Notes: generated by a model not told the origin, from the letters alone. Numbered from the stretch's first letter, positions 26,074 to 34,548 are shown. The stretch is DNA of 64,000 bases from Stenotrophomonas rhizophila (GCF_001704155.1 NZ_CP016294.1:1981501-2045500), one strand, 5' to 3'. Numbers and translations are program-made.

Positions 26074-26655
26074 ATGTCGTCAAACCCTGAATCCGTTGTA
26101 GCACTTGACGCCGCCCTGCGCGGCCAACTGGCCGATTACGCCCGCCGGCACCCCGAACACGCCGCCTTGGCTGACGAATTCAGCACATTGCTGGACGACC
26201 CGGAAAACCCCTTCCTGCGCGACCGGCTGGCCGGCCATTTCACCGGCAGCGCGTGGCTGGTCAGCGCCGATGGAGCGCGGGTGTTGCTGACCCACCACCG
26301 GAAGTTGAACCGCTGGCTGCAGCTGGGCGGGCACGCCGATGGCGTCCGCGACCTGGCCAGGGTGGCGCTGACCGAGGCCGAGGAGGAATCCGGGCTGACC
26401 GGGCTGGTGCTGGAGGATGGCGAGCTGTTCGACATCGATAAGCACTGGATTCCGGAACGGCATGACGTGCCCGGCCACTGGCACTACGACGCGCGCTACG
26501 TGGTGCGGGCGGTGGGAAGCGAGGCCTTCGCGATCAGCGAGGAATCGCTGGCGCTGGCGTGGCGTGACGTCGCCGACGTGGCCAATGCCGCAATCGAGAC
26601 GCCGGACGGGGACGATTCGTTGCCGCGAATGGCCAAGCGCTGGCTCGCACGGTGA
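26074..26655 (+). CDS. Nudix hydrolase-like protein
   Basis: A 193-residue soluble protein of the Nudix fold. The Nudix box lies at GGHADGVRDLARVALTEAEE, followed by ESGL (about residues 87-110). Compared with GX5EX7REUXEEXGU, the first Glu is Arg and the REU Arg is Thr, but the metal-binding EAEEE core is kept, so activity is plausible. GSAWLVSADGARVLLTHH upstream is the usual strand leading to the box. ATG 26074 was preferred over ATG 26029, which would overlap a TAATCT-like promoter box. The substrate is unknown. The three-element repeat array starts 5 bases after its stop. Confidence 0.8.
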   Translation: MSSNPESVVALDAALRGQLADYARRHPEHAALADEFSTLLDDPENPFLRDRLAGHFTGSAWLVSADGARVLLTHHRKLNRWLQLGGHADGVRDLARVALTEAEEESGLTGLVLEDGELFDIDKHWIPERHDVPGHWHYDARYVVRAVGSEAFAISEESLALAWRDVADVANAAIETPDGDDSLPRMAKRWLAR

Positions 26656-26659
26656 CCCG

Positions 26660-26806
26660 GTAGGGTCGCATCCCGATCGACCGCCGACCGTGGTGCAACG
26701 TTCGGTTGTGGCATGACCGTTGGCGGAAACAACGCGTTTCGTTCGGAGGTGATGCCTACGTCGCGCCGATCACCGTTATCGGCGGTCGATAGGGATGCGA
26801 CCCTAC
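26660..26806. repeat. Composite REP-dimer element, array copy 1
   Basis: 147 bp, starting GTAGGGTCGCATCCCGATCG and ending with the inverted form that finishes CCCTAC. The terminal REPs each form a GGTCG/CGACC hairpin. The core contains GCATGACCGTTGGCG and GGAGGTGATGCC, a nested imperfect inverted repeat. Confidence 0.85.
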
Positions 26807-26911
26807 CAATGCGTCATCGCACGAACCGTCGTTCCGTCCCGTTCGCGTCATCGCACGAATCATCGTTGCGCCGCCTTTGGGTAATCGCACGAAATCCATC
26901 GGCACGCATCG

Positions 26912-27058
26912 GTAGGGGCGCATCCCGATCGACCGCCGACCGTGGTGCAACGTTCGGTTGTGGCATGGCCGTTGGCGTAAACAACGCGTTTCGTTCGGAG
27001 GTGATGCCTTCGTCGCGCCGATCACCGTTATCGGCGGTCGATAGGGATGCGACCCTAC
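26912..27058. repeat. Composite REP-dimer element, array copy 2
   Basis: 147 bp and almost identical to copy 1; visible differences include GTAGGGGCG for GTAGGGTCG at the head, GGCATGGCC for GGCATGACC, and GCGTAAAC for GCGGAAAC. High identity suggests recent duplication or gene conversion. Confidence 0.85.
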
Positions 27059-27100
27059 CGATGAGTCGCCGAACGTGATCGACCAGGACGCAATGCACCG

Positions 27101-27246
27101 GTAGGGTCGCATCCCGATCGACCACCGGCCGTGTTTCCACGTTCGGTAGGGCATGACCATTTGGCGAAGAAGCGCGTTTCCCCCGGAGGTCATGCCGCCA
27201 TCGCGCCGATCACCGTTATCGGCAGTCGATTGGGATGCGACCCTAC
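27101..27246. repeat. Composite REP-dimer element, array copy 3
   Basis: 146 bp, more diverged in the core (TTTCCACGTTCGGTAGGGC, CGAAGAAGCGCG) but with the same ends. Its nested inverted repeat GGCATGACC / GGAGGTCATGCC is closer to that of the 20500-20641 element. Confidence 0.83.
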
Positions 27247-27258
27247 CGCGGAGCGAAA

Positions 27259-27278
27259 CGTGCGCGTTGATGCGCACG
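27259..27278 (-). terminator. Weak hairpin terminator candidate after serA
   Basis: CGTGCGC-gttgat-GCGCACG, a perfect 7-bp stem 20 bases past the serA stop. On the minus strand it is followed by only TTT, so termination would be weak. Confidence 0.4.
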
Positions 27279-27297
27279 TCCGCGGCCGGCAGTGCGA

Positions 27298-28539
27298 TCA
27301 ATACAGAACGCGCGTCCGCAGCGTGCCGGAAATCGCGGCCAGCTCTTCGCGCACGGCTGCGGCCTGCGCTTCGCTGGCGGTGATGTCGATCACCACGTAG
27401 CCGACCTTCGGGTCGGTGCGCAGGAACTGGCCGTCGATGTTGACGTTGTGGCGCGAGAAGATCTCGTTGACCTTCGACAGCACGCCCGGCACGTTCTGGT
27501 GGATGTGCAGCAGGCGCAGGCTGTCTTCATGCTCGGGCAGGGTCACTTCGGGGAAGTTGACCGCCGACAGGGTGCTGCCGTTGTCGCTGTAACGCACCAG
27601 CTTGGCCGCCACTTCCACGCCGATGTTGTCCTGCGCTTCCAGGGTGCTGCCGCCCACGTGCGGGGTGAGGATGACGTTGTCGTGCGCGGTCAGCGGCGAC
27701 ACGAATGCATCGCCGTTGCCTTTGGGCTCCACCGGGAACACGTCCAGCGCCGCGCCACCGATGTGGCCCGAGCGCAGCGCCGCATCCAGCGCATCGATGT
27801 CGACCACGGTGCCGCGTGCGGCATTGATCAGGTGCGCGCCCGGGCGCATGCGGGCCAGCTGCGGCGCGCCGATCAGCCACTGGGTGGCCGGCGTTTCGGG
27901 CACGTGCACGGTGACGATATCGGCGCGGGCGAGCAGGTCGTCCAGGTCGATGGCAGCGCGGGCGTTGCCCAGCGACAGCTTGGTTTCGATGTCGTGGAAG
28001 ATCACCTGCATGCCCATGGCTTCGGCCATCACGCCGACCTGGGTGCCGATATGGCCATAGCCGATGATGCCCAGGGTCTTGCCGCGCACTTCATGGCTGC
28101 CGGCGGCCGATTTGGACCAGCCGCCACGATGGCATTCGGCGTTCTTCTGCGGAATGCCACGGGTGAGCATGATCGCTTCGGCGATCACCAGTTCGGCCAC
28201 GCTGCGGGTGTTGGAATAGGGGGCATTGAACACCGGAATGCCGGCCAGCTCGGCCGCTTCCAGGTCCACCTGGTTGGTGCCGATGCAGAAGCAGCCCACC
28301 GCCATCAGGCGCTTGGCATGGGCCAGCACGTCGGCGCTGAGCTGGGTGCGCGAGCGGATGCCGACGATGTGCGCTTCGGCGATGCGCGCCTTCAGTTCGT
28401 CTTCGGGCAGGGCCTTGCTGTGCAGTTCGATCTGCGAATAGCCGGCCGCACTGAACACGTCGATGGCCGTCTGGCTCACCCCCTCCAGCAACAGCACGCG
28501 GATATCCTGCTTCGGGAATGAGGTCTTCTTCGGCGACAT
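27298..28539 (-). CDS. serA: D-3-phosphoglycerate dehydrogenase SerA
   Basis: First enzyme of serine synthesis, oxidising 3-phosphoglycerate. The 413 residues from ATG 28539 (MSPKKTSFPKQDIRVLLLEG) are the E. coli-type length. The substrate domain is split around an NAD fold (GIIGYGHIGTQVG near residue 160), with catalytic Arg in NAARGTVVD, Glu in DVFPVEP and His in TPHVGGSTLEAQ. A C-terminal ACT domain (about residues 340-413) probably mediates serine feedback. The enzyme class also reduces 2-oxoglutarate to D-2-hydroxyglutarate, which fits the divergent flavin dehydrogenase next door. Confidence 0.96.
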   Translation of the reverse strand: MSPKKTSFPKQDIRVLLLEGVSQTAIDVFSAAGYSQIELHSKALPEDELKARIAEAHIVGIRSRTQLSADVLAHAKRLMAVGCFCIGTNQVDLEAAELAGIPVFNAPYSNTRSVAELVIAEAIMLTRGIPQKNAECHRGGWSKSAAGSHEVRGKTLGIIGYGHIGTQVGVMAEAMGMQVIFHDIETKLSLGNARAAIDLDDLLARADIVTVHVPETPATQWLIGAPQLARMRPGAHLINAARGTVVDIDALDAALRSGHIGGAALDVFPVEPKGNGDAFVSPLTAHDNVILTPHVGGSTLEAQDNIGVEVAAKLVRYSDNGSTLSAVNFPEVTLPEHEDSLRLLHIHQNVPGVLSKVNEIFSRHNVNIDGQFLRTDPKVGYVVIDITASEAQAAAVREELAAISGTLRTRVLY

Positions 28540-28654
28540 GGGCAAGCGGCAGCATGTTGGGCGGGAGCTGCCCACTATGCCAGATCGGGGCGGGGATGGT
28601 GCGGTGCGCCATGGGGCGGTTTGACGGTTTCAGATGCGACCAATTGTTGGCGAG

Positions 28655-28681
28655 GTCGCACGACTAACAGTCGTGCGCTAC
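28655..28681 (-). repeat. SMAG-type REP palindrome upstream of the FAD dehydrogenase
   Basis: On the minus strand GTAG precedes the perfect hairpin CGCACGACT-gtt-AGTCGTGCG. It ends 31 bases before the dehydrogenase start, inside the serA/dehydrogenase divergent region, so it could affect either transcript. Confidence 0.65.
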
Positions 28682-28712
28682 CCTTTGGGATTGCCTTGGC
28701 CCCTCTGTTCAT

Positions 28713-30101
28713 ATGACTGATCCGCGCCTTGATTTGCTGTTGCAGGACTGCCCCGGGCTGCGGCTCACCACCGAGCCGGCCGAGCTGGAGCACTACGGAC
28801 GCGATTGGACCCGGCGCTGGACGCCGGCGCCGCTGGCCATTGCGCTGCCGGGCAACGTGGACGAGGTGCAGGCCATCCTGCGCTGGGCCAGTGCCCAGGG
28901 CGCGGCGGTGGTGCCCTCCGGGGGCCGCACCGGCCTGAGCGGCGGCGCGGTCGCGGCCAACGGCGAGCTGGTGCTCAGCCTGGAGAGGATGAACAAGCCG
29001 CTGGCTTTCGATGCCGTGGACCGCACGCTGACCGTGCAGGCCGGCATGGCGCTGGAAGCCGTCCACAACGCAGCGCTCGAACACGGCCTGATCTATCCGG
29101 TCGACTTCGCCGCACGCGGCTCGTGCTCGATCGGCGGCAATATCGCCACCAATGCCGGTGGCATCCGGGTGATCCGCTACGGCAACACCCGCGAGTGGAT
29201 TGCCGGCCTGAAGGTGGTCACGGCCAACGGTGAGCTGCTCGAGCTGAACAAGGGGCTGATCAAGAATTCCAGCGGCTACGATTTCCGCCAGCTGCTGATC
29301 GCCTCCGAGGGCACGCTGGGCGTGATCGTGGAAGCCACGCTCAAGCTCACCGATCCGCCGCCGGCCAGCAACGTGATGCTGCTGGCGCTGCCGTCGTTCG
29401 AGGTGCTGATGCAGGTGTTTGCCGCGTTCCGCGAGCGCATGCAGCTGCAGGCCTTCGAATTCTTCACCGACCGGGCGCTGGAACACGTGCTGGCGCATGG
29501 CGCGCAGGCGCCGTTCGCCGAGGTGCATCCGTTCTACGTGGTGACCGAGTTCGCCGCTGGCGATGAGGTGCAGGAGGCTGCGGCGATGGCCGCGTTCGAG
29601 GCCTGCATGGAGCAGGGCTGGGTCAGCGACGGCGTGGTCAGCCAGAGCGATGCGCAGGCCGCCCAGCTGTGGCGCCTGCGCGAAGGGATCACCGAGGCGG
29701 TGGCGCGCTACAAGCCGTACAAGAACGATGTGTCGGTGCGGATTTCGGCCATGCCGGCGTTCATGGCGCGCACCCAGGCGCTGATCGGGCAGGCGTACCC
29801 GCACTTCGACGTGGTCTGGTTCGGCCATATCGGCGACGGCAACCTGCACATCAACGTGCTCAAGCCCGATGCCACCGACGATGCGCAGTTCCTGCAGCAG
29901 TGCGAGCACGTGACCATGCTCCTGGCGCAGGTGCTGAAGGACTTCGATGGCAGCATTTCGGCCGAACATGGCATCGGCCTGGTCAAGAAGGGCTACCTGG
30001 ACAGCACCCGCGGCGAGGCGGAAATCGCGCTGATGAAGGCGGTCAAACGTGCGTTTGATCCCCAAGGGTTGCTGAATCCGGGCAAGGTATTCGACCTGTA
30101 G
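28713..30101 (+). CDS. FAD-binding D-2-hydroxyacid dehydrogenase, probably D-2-hydroxyglutarate dehydrogenase
   Basis: A 462-residue flavoenzyme of the GlcD/D2HGDH/D-lactate dehydrogenase family. The PCMH-type FAD domain spans residues about 40-220 (VVPSGGRTGLSGGAVA, GSCSIGGNIATNAGG), and the substrate/cap domain ends with the family words GHIGDGNLHINVL and SAEHGIGLVKKGYL. The gene is divergent from serA; SerA/D2HGDH pairing is a described route in which D-2-hydroxyglutarate oxidation pulls serine synthesis. Glycolate oxidase GlcD is less likely because glcE and glcF are absent nearby. The electron acceptor is unknown (probably ETF). Confidence 0.88.
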   Translation: MTDPRLDLLLQDCPGLRLTTEPAELEHYGRDWTRRWTPAPLAIALPGNVDEVQAILRWASAQGAAVVPSGGRTGLSGGAVAANGELVLSLERMNKPLAFDAVDRTLTVQAGMALEAVHNAALEHGLIYPVDFAARGSCSIGGNIATNAGGIRVIRYGNTREWIAGLKVVTANGELLELNKGLIKNSSGYDFRQLLIASEGTLGVIVEATLKLTDPPPASNVMLLALPSFEVLMQVFAAFRERMQLQAFEFFTDRALEHVLAHGAQAPFAEVHPFYVVTEFAAGDEVQEAAAMAAFEACMEQGWVSDGVVSQSDAQAAQLWRLREGITEAVARYKPYKNDVSVRISAMPAFMARTQALIGQAYPHFDVVWFGHIGDGNLHINVLKPDATDDAQFLQQCEHVTMLLAQVLKDFDGSISAEHGIGLVKKGYLDSTRGEAEIALMKAVKRAFDPQGLLNPGKVFDL

Positions 30102-30163
30102 CAGGCGACAGAATTTCACGCAGCCGATACGCTTTGCCTCTTCCTGTCCTCAACGAACCCAAG

Positions 30164-30460
30164 ATGAAGCGATCGATCCTGCTGTTTGCCGTGCTCGCCC
30201 TGCCGCTTTCGGCATTCGCCTCCAGCTTCGCCGGCTCCTCGGCGGGTTCGGCGTCCGGTGCCTCCTCGGCCGGTTCGTCCAGCTCGGACGATGACAAGGT
30301 GGTGGTGGACGCCCGCGAAGACGCAGCTGCGTTCGTGGCCACCGACGGCGCCATCCGTGGCGCCCGCCTGGAAGCGGCGCTCCTGCACCTGCGCGAAACC
30401 GGTGCCGCCCAGCGCGACGCCAGCGACATGCAGCTGGCCCAGGCCCTGCTGGCCCGCTGA
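30164..30460 (+). CDS. Small secreted protein, DUF2388-like
   Basis: 98 residues from ATG 30164, with a signal peptide (KRSILLFAVLALPLSAFA), a Ser/Gly/Ala-rich linker (SSAGSASGASSAGSSSS) and a conserved-looking segment DAREDAAAFVATDGAIRGAR. The last part resembles the small DUF2388 proteins that in pseudomonads lie beside DUF4105 proteins; the assignment is from memory and not certain. The stop overlaps the start of the DUF4105 gene by one base, so the two are coupled. Function unknown; probably periplasmic. Confidence 0.7.
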   Translation: MKRSILLFAVLALPLSAFASSFAGSSAGSASGASSAGSSSSDDDKVVVDAREDAAAFVATDGAIRGARLEAALLHLRETGAAQRDASDMQLAQALLAR

Positions 30461-32262
30461 TGCAACTGCGCCGCAGGGCCCTGCGCCGATGCGCGGCGGT
30501 CCTGGCGGCGTTGCTGGCCGCCCCGGCCGCCCCGGCCGCCCATGCCGCCCTGCAGCTTCAGCTGCAGGCGGACGGACTTGATCCCGGCCAGCGGGCGAAG
30601 GCCGAGCAGGTGCTGCAGCAGGCACCCGCGCTGCTGCCTGCGTCATGGCAGGCGCGCTTCGTCGCCCCGGTGACCCTGTCCTGGTCGGACCAGCTTCCCG
30701 ACACGGTGCATGGCCGCACCCGCAGGAATGCGATCACCCTGCGGCGCAGCCTGCTGGACGGGGTGAAGCCAGGCCAAGCACTGCCACGCGCGGTGCAGGC
30801 GGCGCTGATCCATGAATTGACCCACGTGCTGGACCGCGCCGCTGGGGGCGGATGGTCGTACAGCAGCCGCTGGCGTGACCTGGCCGGCTGGCAGCAGCAC
30901 CCGTGGCGATGGGGACGCGGTGGCAACGCGTTCACCGAACGCAGTCCCGACCCGTACGAGCGCCACAGCCCGGCCGAATACCTGGCGGTGAATGCCGAGC
31001 ATTACCTGCTCGATGCCGATTTCGCGTGTCGCCGCCCGGCGCTGGCGGCGTGGTTTGCAGATCACATTGGCCCAGGGCCGCAGGCCGCGTGCGACCCGCG
31101 CGTGGCGCTGGTGCAGGCGGGCGATGTCACCGGCGAAGCCTCGTTGCTGGAGCTGGATCCGCAGCGGGTATATGCGGTGGACTACCTGCTGGCCGAGGGC
31201 AACGACCAGCTGATGAGCCGCTGGGGTCACAGCATGCTGCGGCTGGTGATCTGCGCGCCGGGGCGTCCGCGCGGCCCGGCGTGCCGGCTGGATCTGGCCC
31301 ATCACCGGGTGCTGTCGTTCCGCGCGTTCGTCGGCGATGTGCAGATTTCCAGCTGGCGCGGGCTGACCGGCGCGTATCCGTCCCGGCTGTTCGTGCTGCC
31401 GCTCAACCAGGTAATCAACGAGTACACCCAGCTGGAGCTGCGCGGGCTGAAGTCGGTACCGCTGGCGCTTGATGAAAGCGACATCGCGGGTCTGCTGGAA
31501 CGCGTAGGCCAGGTGCACTGGAGCTATGCTGGGCGGTATCGCTTTGTCAGCAACAACTGCGCGGTGGAAACCGGCAAGCTGCTGCAGGAAGGCGTGCCAC
31601 GCTGGGCCGATCCCGGCCTTAACCGGCTCAGCCCCGGTGGCCTGCTGCGTCGACTCGAGCGCCAAGGCCGTGCCGATGGCGCGGTGCTGGACGACCGCCG
31701 CGAGGCGATGCGGTTGGGTTACTACTTCCCCTCGGCGCAGGCGCATTACCAGCAGTTGTTTGACGTAGCGCGCGCGGAACTGGCATTGCCGACCCCGCAG
31801 GTGGCCGCGTGGTTGGCGTTGCCGGCGGCGCAGCGCGCTCAGTGGGCGGAGCGGGGCGGTCTGCGCGCGACGTCAGCGCTGTTGTTGCTGGAGCAGGCGG
31901 CGCGGTACCGCGAAGAACTGCGTGCGCGCGATGGGTTGAAGCGGGCCCTGGGTGGTCCGGATGCGGGGGGTGATGCAGCGCACGCCGCATTGCTGGCGCT
32001 GCTGGAAGATGCAGGGCAGCTGGTGAATCCGGCCGGGTTGGTGGGCGGTGACGGCTACGGCTTGCCAACCACGAATGAGCGTGTCGTCGCGGCCGAAGCT
32101 GCAAAAAAGATCAGTGCACGCGGCGTGCCGGCATGGACGGCGTTGCAGGCGCAGATGCGCGCGCGATTGCCTGCGGCGCAGCAGCAGGAACTGGCCACGA
32201 TCGACGACACGCTGGCCCGGCTGGGAAGCCGTATGCGCCAACTGGCACGCGAACAGGCGTAA
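30460..32262 (+). CDS. Secreted DUF4105 protein with an HExxH metallopeptidase-like region
   Basis: 600 residues with a hydrophobic, signal-like N-terminus (AAVLAALLAAPAAPAAHA). Around residue 118 is HELTHVLDRAAGG, an HExxH gluzincin-type motif, and from about residue 245 is a DUF4105 (Lnb N-terminal-like) region with LMSRWGHSMLRL and NNCAVETGKLLQEG. The Asn-Asn-Cys and Trp-Gly-His words suggest a papain-like active site, as proposed for DUF4105. This would make it a two-enzyme envelope protein. It overlaps the DUF2388-like gene by one base. Substrate unknown; cell-wall or lipoprotein processing is conceivable. Confidence 0.75.
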   Translation: MQLRRRALRRCAAVLAALLAAPAAPAAHAALQLQLQADGLDPGQRAKAEQVLQQAPALLPASWQARFVAPVTLSWSDQLPDTVHGRTRRNAITLRRSLLDGVKPGQALPRAVQAALIHELTHVLDRAAGGGWSYSSRWRDLAGWQQHPWRWGRGGNAFTERSPDPYERHSPAEYLAVNAEHYLLDADFACRRPALAAWFADHIGPGPQAACDPRVALVQAGDVTGEASLLELDPQRVYAVDYLLAEGNDQLMSRWGHSMLRLVICAPGRPRGPACRLDLAHHRVLSFRAFVGDVQISSWRGLTGAYPSRLFVLPLNQVINEYTQLELRGLKSVPLALDESDIAGLLERVGQVHWSYAGRYRFVSNNCAVETGKLLQEGVPRWADPGLNRLSPGGLLRRLERQGRADGAVLDDRREAMRLGYYFPSAQAHYQQLFDVARAELALPTPQVAAWLALPAAQRAQWAERGGLRATSALLLLEQAARYREELRARDGLKRALGGPDAGGDAAHAALLALLEDAGQLVNPAGLVGGDGYGLPTTNERVVAAEAAKKISARGVPAWTALQAQMRARLPAAQQQELATIDDTLARLGSRMRQLAREQA

Positions 32263-32341
32263 AGCGGCCGCGTTTCACCCTCGCTCACACCCGCAGAGCT
32301 ACGATCCTTGGTTGAACCAGAACATCGGCAAGGAGTCGAAC

Positions 32342-33079
32342 ATGCGCGCATCTCCCCTTATTCTCAGCCTGGCCATCGCCACCGGCCTGGCCGCGTGTCA
32401 GCCCGCGCAGCAGGCCGACAGCGCGGCACCCGATCCCGTCGCGGCCGGCAAGGAAACCCCGCCGCCGGCGGCCGCACCGAGTTCCGACGAACGCGTGTAC
32501 GCCTTCCAGTGCGACGATCTGCCGGTGCAGGCGACCTATCGCGGCCAGGATTCGGCCACGGTGGTCGTCGGCGGGCGTACGTTCGTGATGGCCTCGGACA
32601 CTGCCGCCTCCGGCGCGAAGTTCAGCGACGGGCAGGGCAACGTGTTCTGGACCAAGGGCACCACCGAAGGCACGCTGACCCTCAAGGGCGAGCCGGACCG
32701 CAGCTGCACCGGATCGGGCAAGGAAGGCGAGATCGCTGCCGCCGCCGCGAGCGCAGCAGCGCCGCCTGAGTTCCGTGCCACCGGCAACGAGCCGGGCTGG
32801 CTGGCCCAGGTGAGCGCAGGCGAAAAACCGGTGCTGCGCGTGGAGACCGGTTACGGCGAGCAGAAGTTTGAAGTTGTCGCGCCGACCCAGGGCAAGGATG
32901 GCTGGTCGGGCAAGGCCGCCGATGGCACCGACATCAAGGTCAGCTTCCAGCGCACGGTCTGCCATGACGACATGAGCGGGCAGGCCTTCGGCGCTACCGT
33001 GATGCTCACGGTGGGCGCACGCCAGTACCACGGCTGTGGCGATTTCGCAGGGGCGCCGGCCTTGGCCGAGCGCCCCTGA
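32342..33079 (+). CDS. Lipoprotein with MliC-like and COG3650-like domains
   Basis: 245 residues with lipobox LAAC (Cys19) after MRASPLILSLAIATG. Residues about 50-125 look like an MliC domain, the fold of membrane-bound C-type lysozyme inhibitors (YAFQCDDLP, SGAKFSDGQGNVFWTKG, CTGSG). Residues about 145-240 resemble the COG3650 family (ATGNEPGWLAQVSAGEKP, TVCHDDMSGQAF, YHGCGDF). It probably protects peptidoglycan from host lysozyme; that is known for MliC and inferred here. The ATG follows AAGGAGTCG. It converges with efpL 14 bases downstream. Confidence 0.82.
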   Translation: MRASPLILSLAIATGLAACQPAQQADSAAPDPVAAGKETPPPAAAPSSDERVYAFQCDDLPVQATYRGQDSATVVVGGRTFVMASDTAASGAKFSDGQGNVFWTKGTTEGTLTLKGEPDRSCTGSGKEGEIAAAAASAAAPPEFRATGNEPGWLAQVSAGEKPVLRVETGYGEQKFEVVAPTQGKDGWSGKAADGTDIKVSFQRTVCHDDMSGQAFGATVMLTVGARQYHGCGDFAGAPALAERP

Positions 33080-33093
33080 TTCAGCGCGCTACC

Positions 33094-33660
33094 TCAGTCC
33101 GCGCGGCCGGCGAATTCACCGGTCGCGGTATTGACCAGCACGCGCTCGCCGTTGGAGATGTACTCCGGCACCATGATTTCAATGCCGGTGTTGAGCTTGG
33201 CCGGCTTCGGGCGCTTGGTGGCGGTGCCGCCCTTCAGTTCCGGCGGGGTCTCCACCACTTCCAGTACCACGCTGCTCGGCAGCTGCACGGCCACCGGCTG
33301 GTCATCGATGACCTGCACGTAGATGCCGGTCAGGCCATCGGTGATGTACCCGGCGTCATCGCCGATGACATCGGCATCGAGGGTGTACGGGGTGTAATCC
33401 TCATCGTCCATGAACACGAACGCATCGCCGTCCTTGTACGAATAGGTGGACTGGCGGCGCAGCAGTTCGACTTCCGGCAGGTTGTCGTCGGCGTCGAAGC
33501 TGGCGTCCAGCTTGTTGCCACCCGGCACGCTGTACATGATGAAACGGAAGCGGACGTTGCCGCCGCGACCCTGCGGGGAGCTGCGCTCGATGTCGCGGAT
33601 CTGGTACACGCCGTTGTTGTATTCGACGACGTTGCCTTTCTTGATGTCGTTGGCTTTCAT
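33094..33660 (-). CDS. efpL: Elongation factor P-like protein EfpL (YeiP)
   Basis: 188 residues, the usual YeiP/EfpL length. The N-terminal KOW-like domain [20 protein letters not shown], the middle OB region and the C-terminal OB region ending [21 protein letters not shown] match EF-P architecture. In the N-terminal beta-loop the tip reads SSPQGRGGN rather than the Lys-bearing tip of classical EF-P, as in EfpL proteins that use Arg. EfpL relieves ribosome stalling at some proline and other motifs. The SDR gene lies 38 bases upstream on the same strand. Confidence 0.92.
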   Translation of the reverse strand: MKANDIKKGNVVEYNNGVYQIRDIERSSPQGRGGNVRFRFIMYSVPGGNKLDASFDADDNLPEVELLRRQSTYSYKDGDAFVFMDDEDYTPYTLDADVIGDDAGYITDGLTGIYVQVIDDQPVAVQLPSSVVLEVVETPPELKGGTATKRPKPAKLNTGIEIMVPEYISNGERVLVNTATGEFAGRAD

Positions 33661-33698
33661 GTAATGAAGGTCGGTTCGTGGGAGGTAGTGGTGCTTGC

Positions 33699-34469
33699 TT
33701 ACTTGGGTGCCAGGCGCACCGCACCGTCGAGGCGGATGGTCTCGCCGTTGAGGTAGGTGTTGGTCAGGATGTGGCCGACCAGGCCGGCGAAATCTTCCGG
33801 CTTGCCCAGGCGCGGCGGGAACGGGATGGAGGCGGCCAGCGATTCCTGCACGGCCGGCGGCATGCCATCGACCATCGGGGTCCAGAAAATGCCCGGGGCG
33901 ATGGTCATTACGCGGATGCCGAAGCGCGACAGCTCGCGCGCCATCGGCAGGGTCATGCCGACCACGCCACCCTTCGAGGCGGCATAGGCGGCCTGGCCGA
34001 TCTGGCCTTCATAGGCGGCCACGCTGGCGGTGTTGATGATCACGCCGCGCTCGCCATCGTCGCCGGCGGCGTTGTGCTGCATGCGGTTGGCCGCGGCCTT
34101 GGCTACGTTGAAGCTGCCCACCAGGTTGACCATGATGGTGTTCTGGAAGGTGGCCAGCGGCATCGGCGCCTCCTTGCCGAGCACGCGGCCCGCGCCGAGG
34201 ATGCCGGCGCAGCTGACCACGGCGTTCAGGCCGCCCAGGAAGTCGTGCGCGGCGTCGATCTGCGCGGCCACGGCGGTTTCGTCGCTGACATTGGTACTGA
34301 AGTAGCGGGCGTTGGCAGCGCCCAGCTCGGCAACGGCGGCGGCGCCCTTTTCGTCATTGAGGTCGAACAGGGCCACCTTGGCGCCATGGGCGACGAGGTG
34401 CTGGGCCACCGAAAGGCCGAGGCCGGAAACACCGCCGGTGACGACGGCGCGGACGGAAGACAGCTGCAT
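33699..34469 (-). CDS. Short-chain dehydrogenase, probably 3-hydroxyacyl-CoA dehydrogenase
   Basis: 256-residue Rossmann enzyme. NAD site [17 protein letters not shown] begins near residue 10, SCAGILGAG near residue 84, and the catalytic Ser-Tyr-Lys is seen in [20 protein letters not shown] followed by [12 protein letters not shown] and the C-terminal [13 protein letters not shown] are typical of the type II 3-hydroxyacyl-CoA / 2-methyl-3-hydroxybutyryl-CoA dehydrogenases used in isoleucine and short-chain fatty acid breakdown. ATG 34469 ([13 protein letters not shown]) was chosen over one 21 bases upstream. It follows the GGDEF/EAL gene by 79 bases. Confidence 0.85.
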   Translation of the reverse strand: MQLSSVRAVVTGGVSGLGLSVAQHLVAHGAKVALFDLNDEKGAAAVAELGAANARYFSTNVSDETAVAAQIDAAHDFLGGLNAVVSCAGILGAGRVLGKEAPMPLATFQNTIMVNLVGSFNVAKAAANRMQHNAAGDDGERGVIINTASVAAYEGQIGQAAYAASKGGVVGMTLPMARELSRFGIRVMTIAPGIFWTPMVDGMPPAVQESLAASIPFPPRLGKPEDFAGLVGHILTNTYLNGETIRLDGAVRLAPK

Positions 34470-34548
34470 TGCACGATCCCGCAGGTTCAAGAGCCGCCGA
34501 TTCTAGCGGATGCCGGCCCGTTCACCGTTGTGCAGCGCAGACGGGCGC

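Larger units (their letters stand above)
26656..27297. other. 642-bp repeat-filled intergenic region
   Basis: Between the converging Nudix gene and serA. Three near-identical 146-147-bp palindromic elements occupy 440 bases of it. The first spacer (26807-26911) holds three short direct repeats, and a small hairpin (27259-27278) adjoins serA. Open frames running through it are not credible genes: they exist in several frames on both strands because of the palindromes. Confidence 0.85.

Noticed and set aside
26660..27246. CRISPR-like array
   Set aside because: The repeats are 147 bp, palindromic and only three, with spacers of different length (105 and 42 bp); no cas genes are present.
26713..27301. 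Several open frames inside the repeat array
   Set aside because: They arise in many frames on both strands from the palindromes, lack ribosome-binding sites and contain repeated peptides mirroring the DNA repeats.
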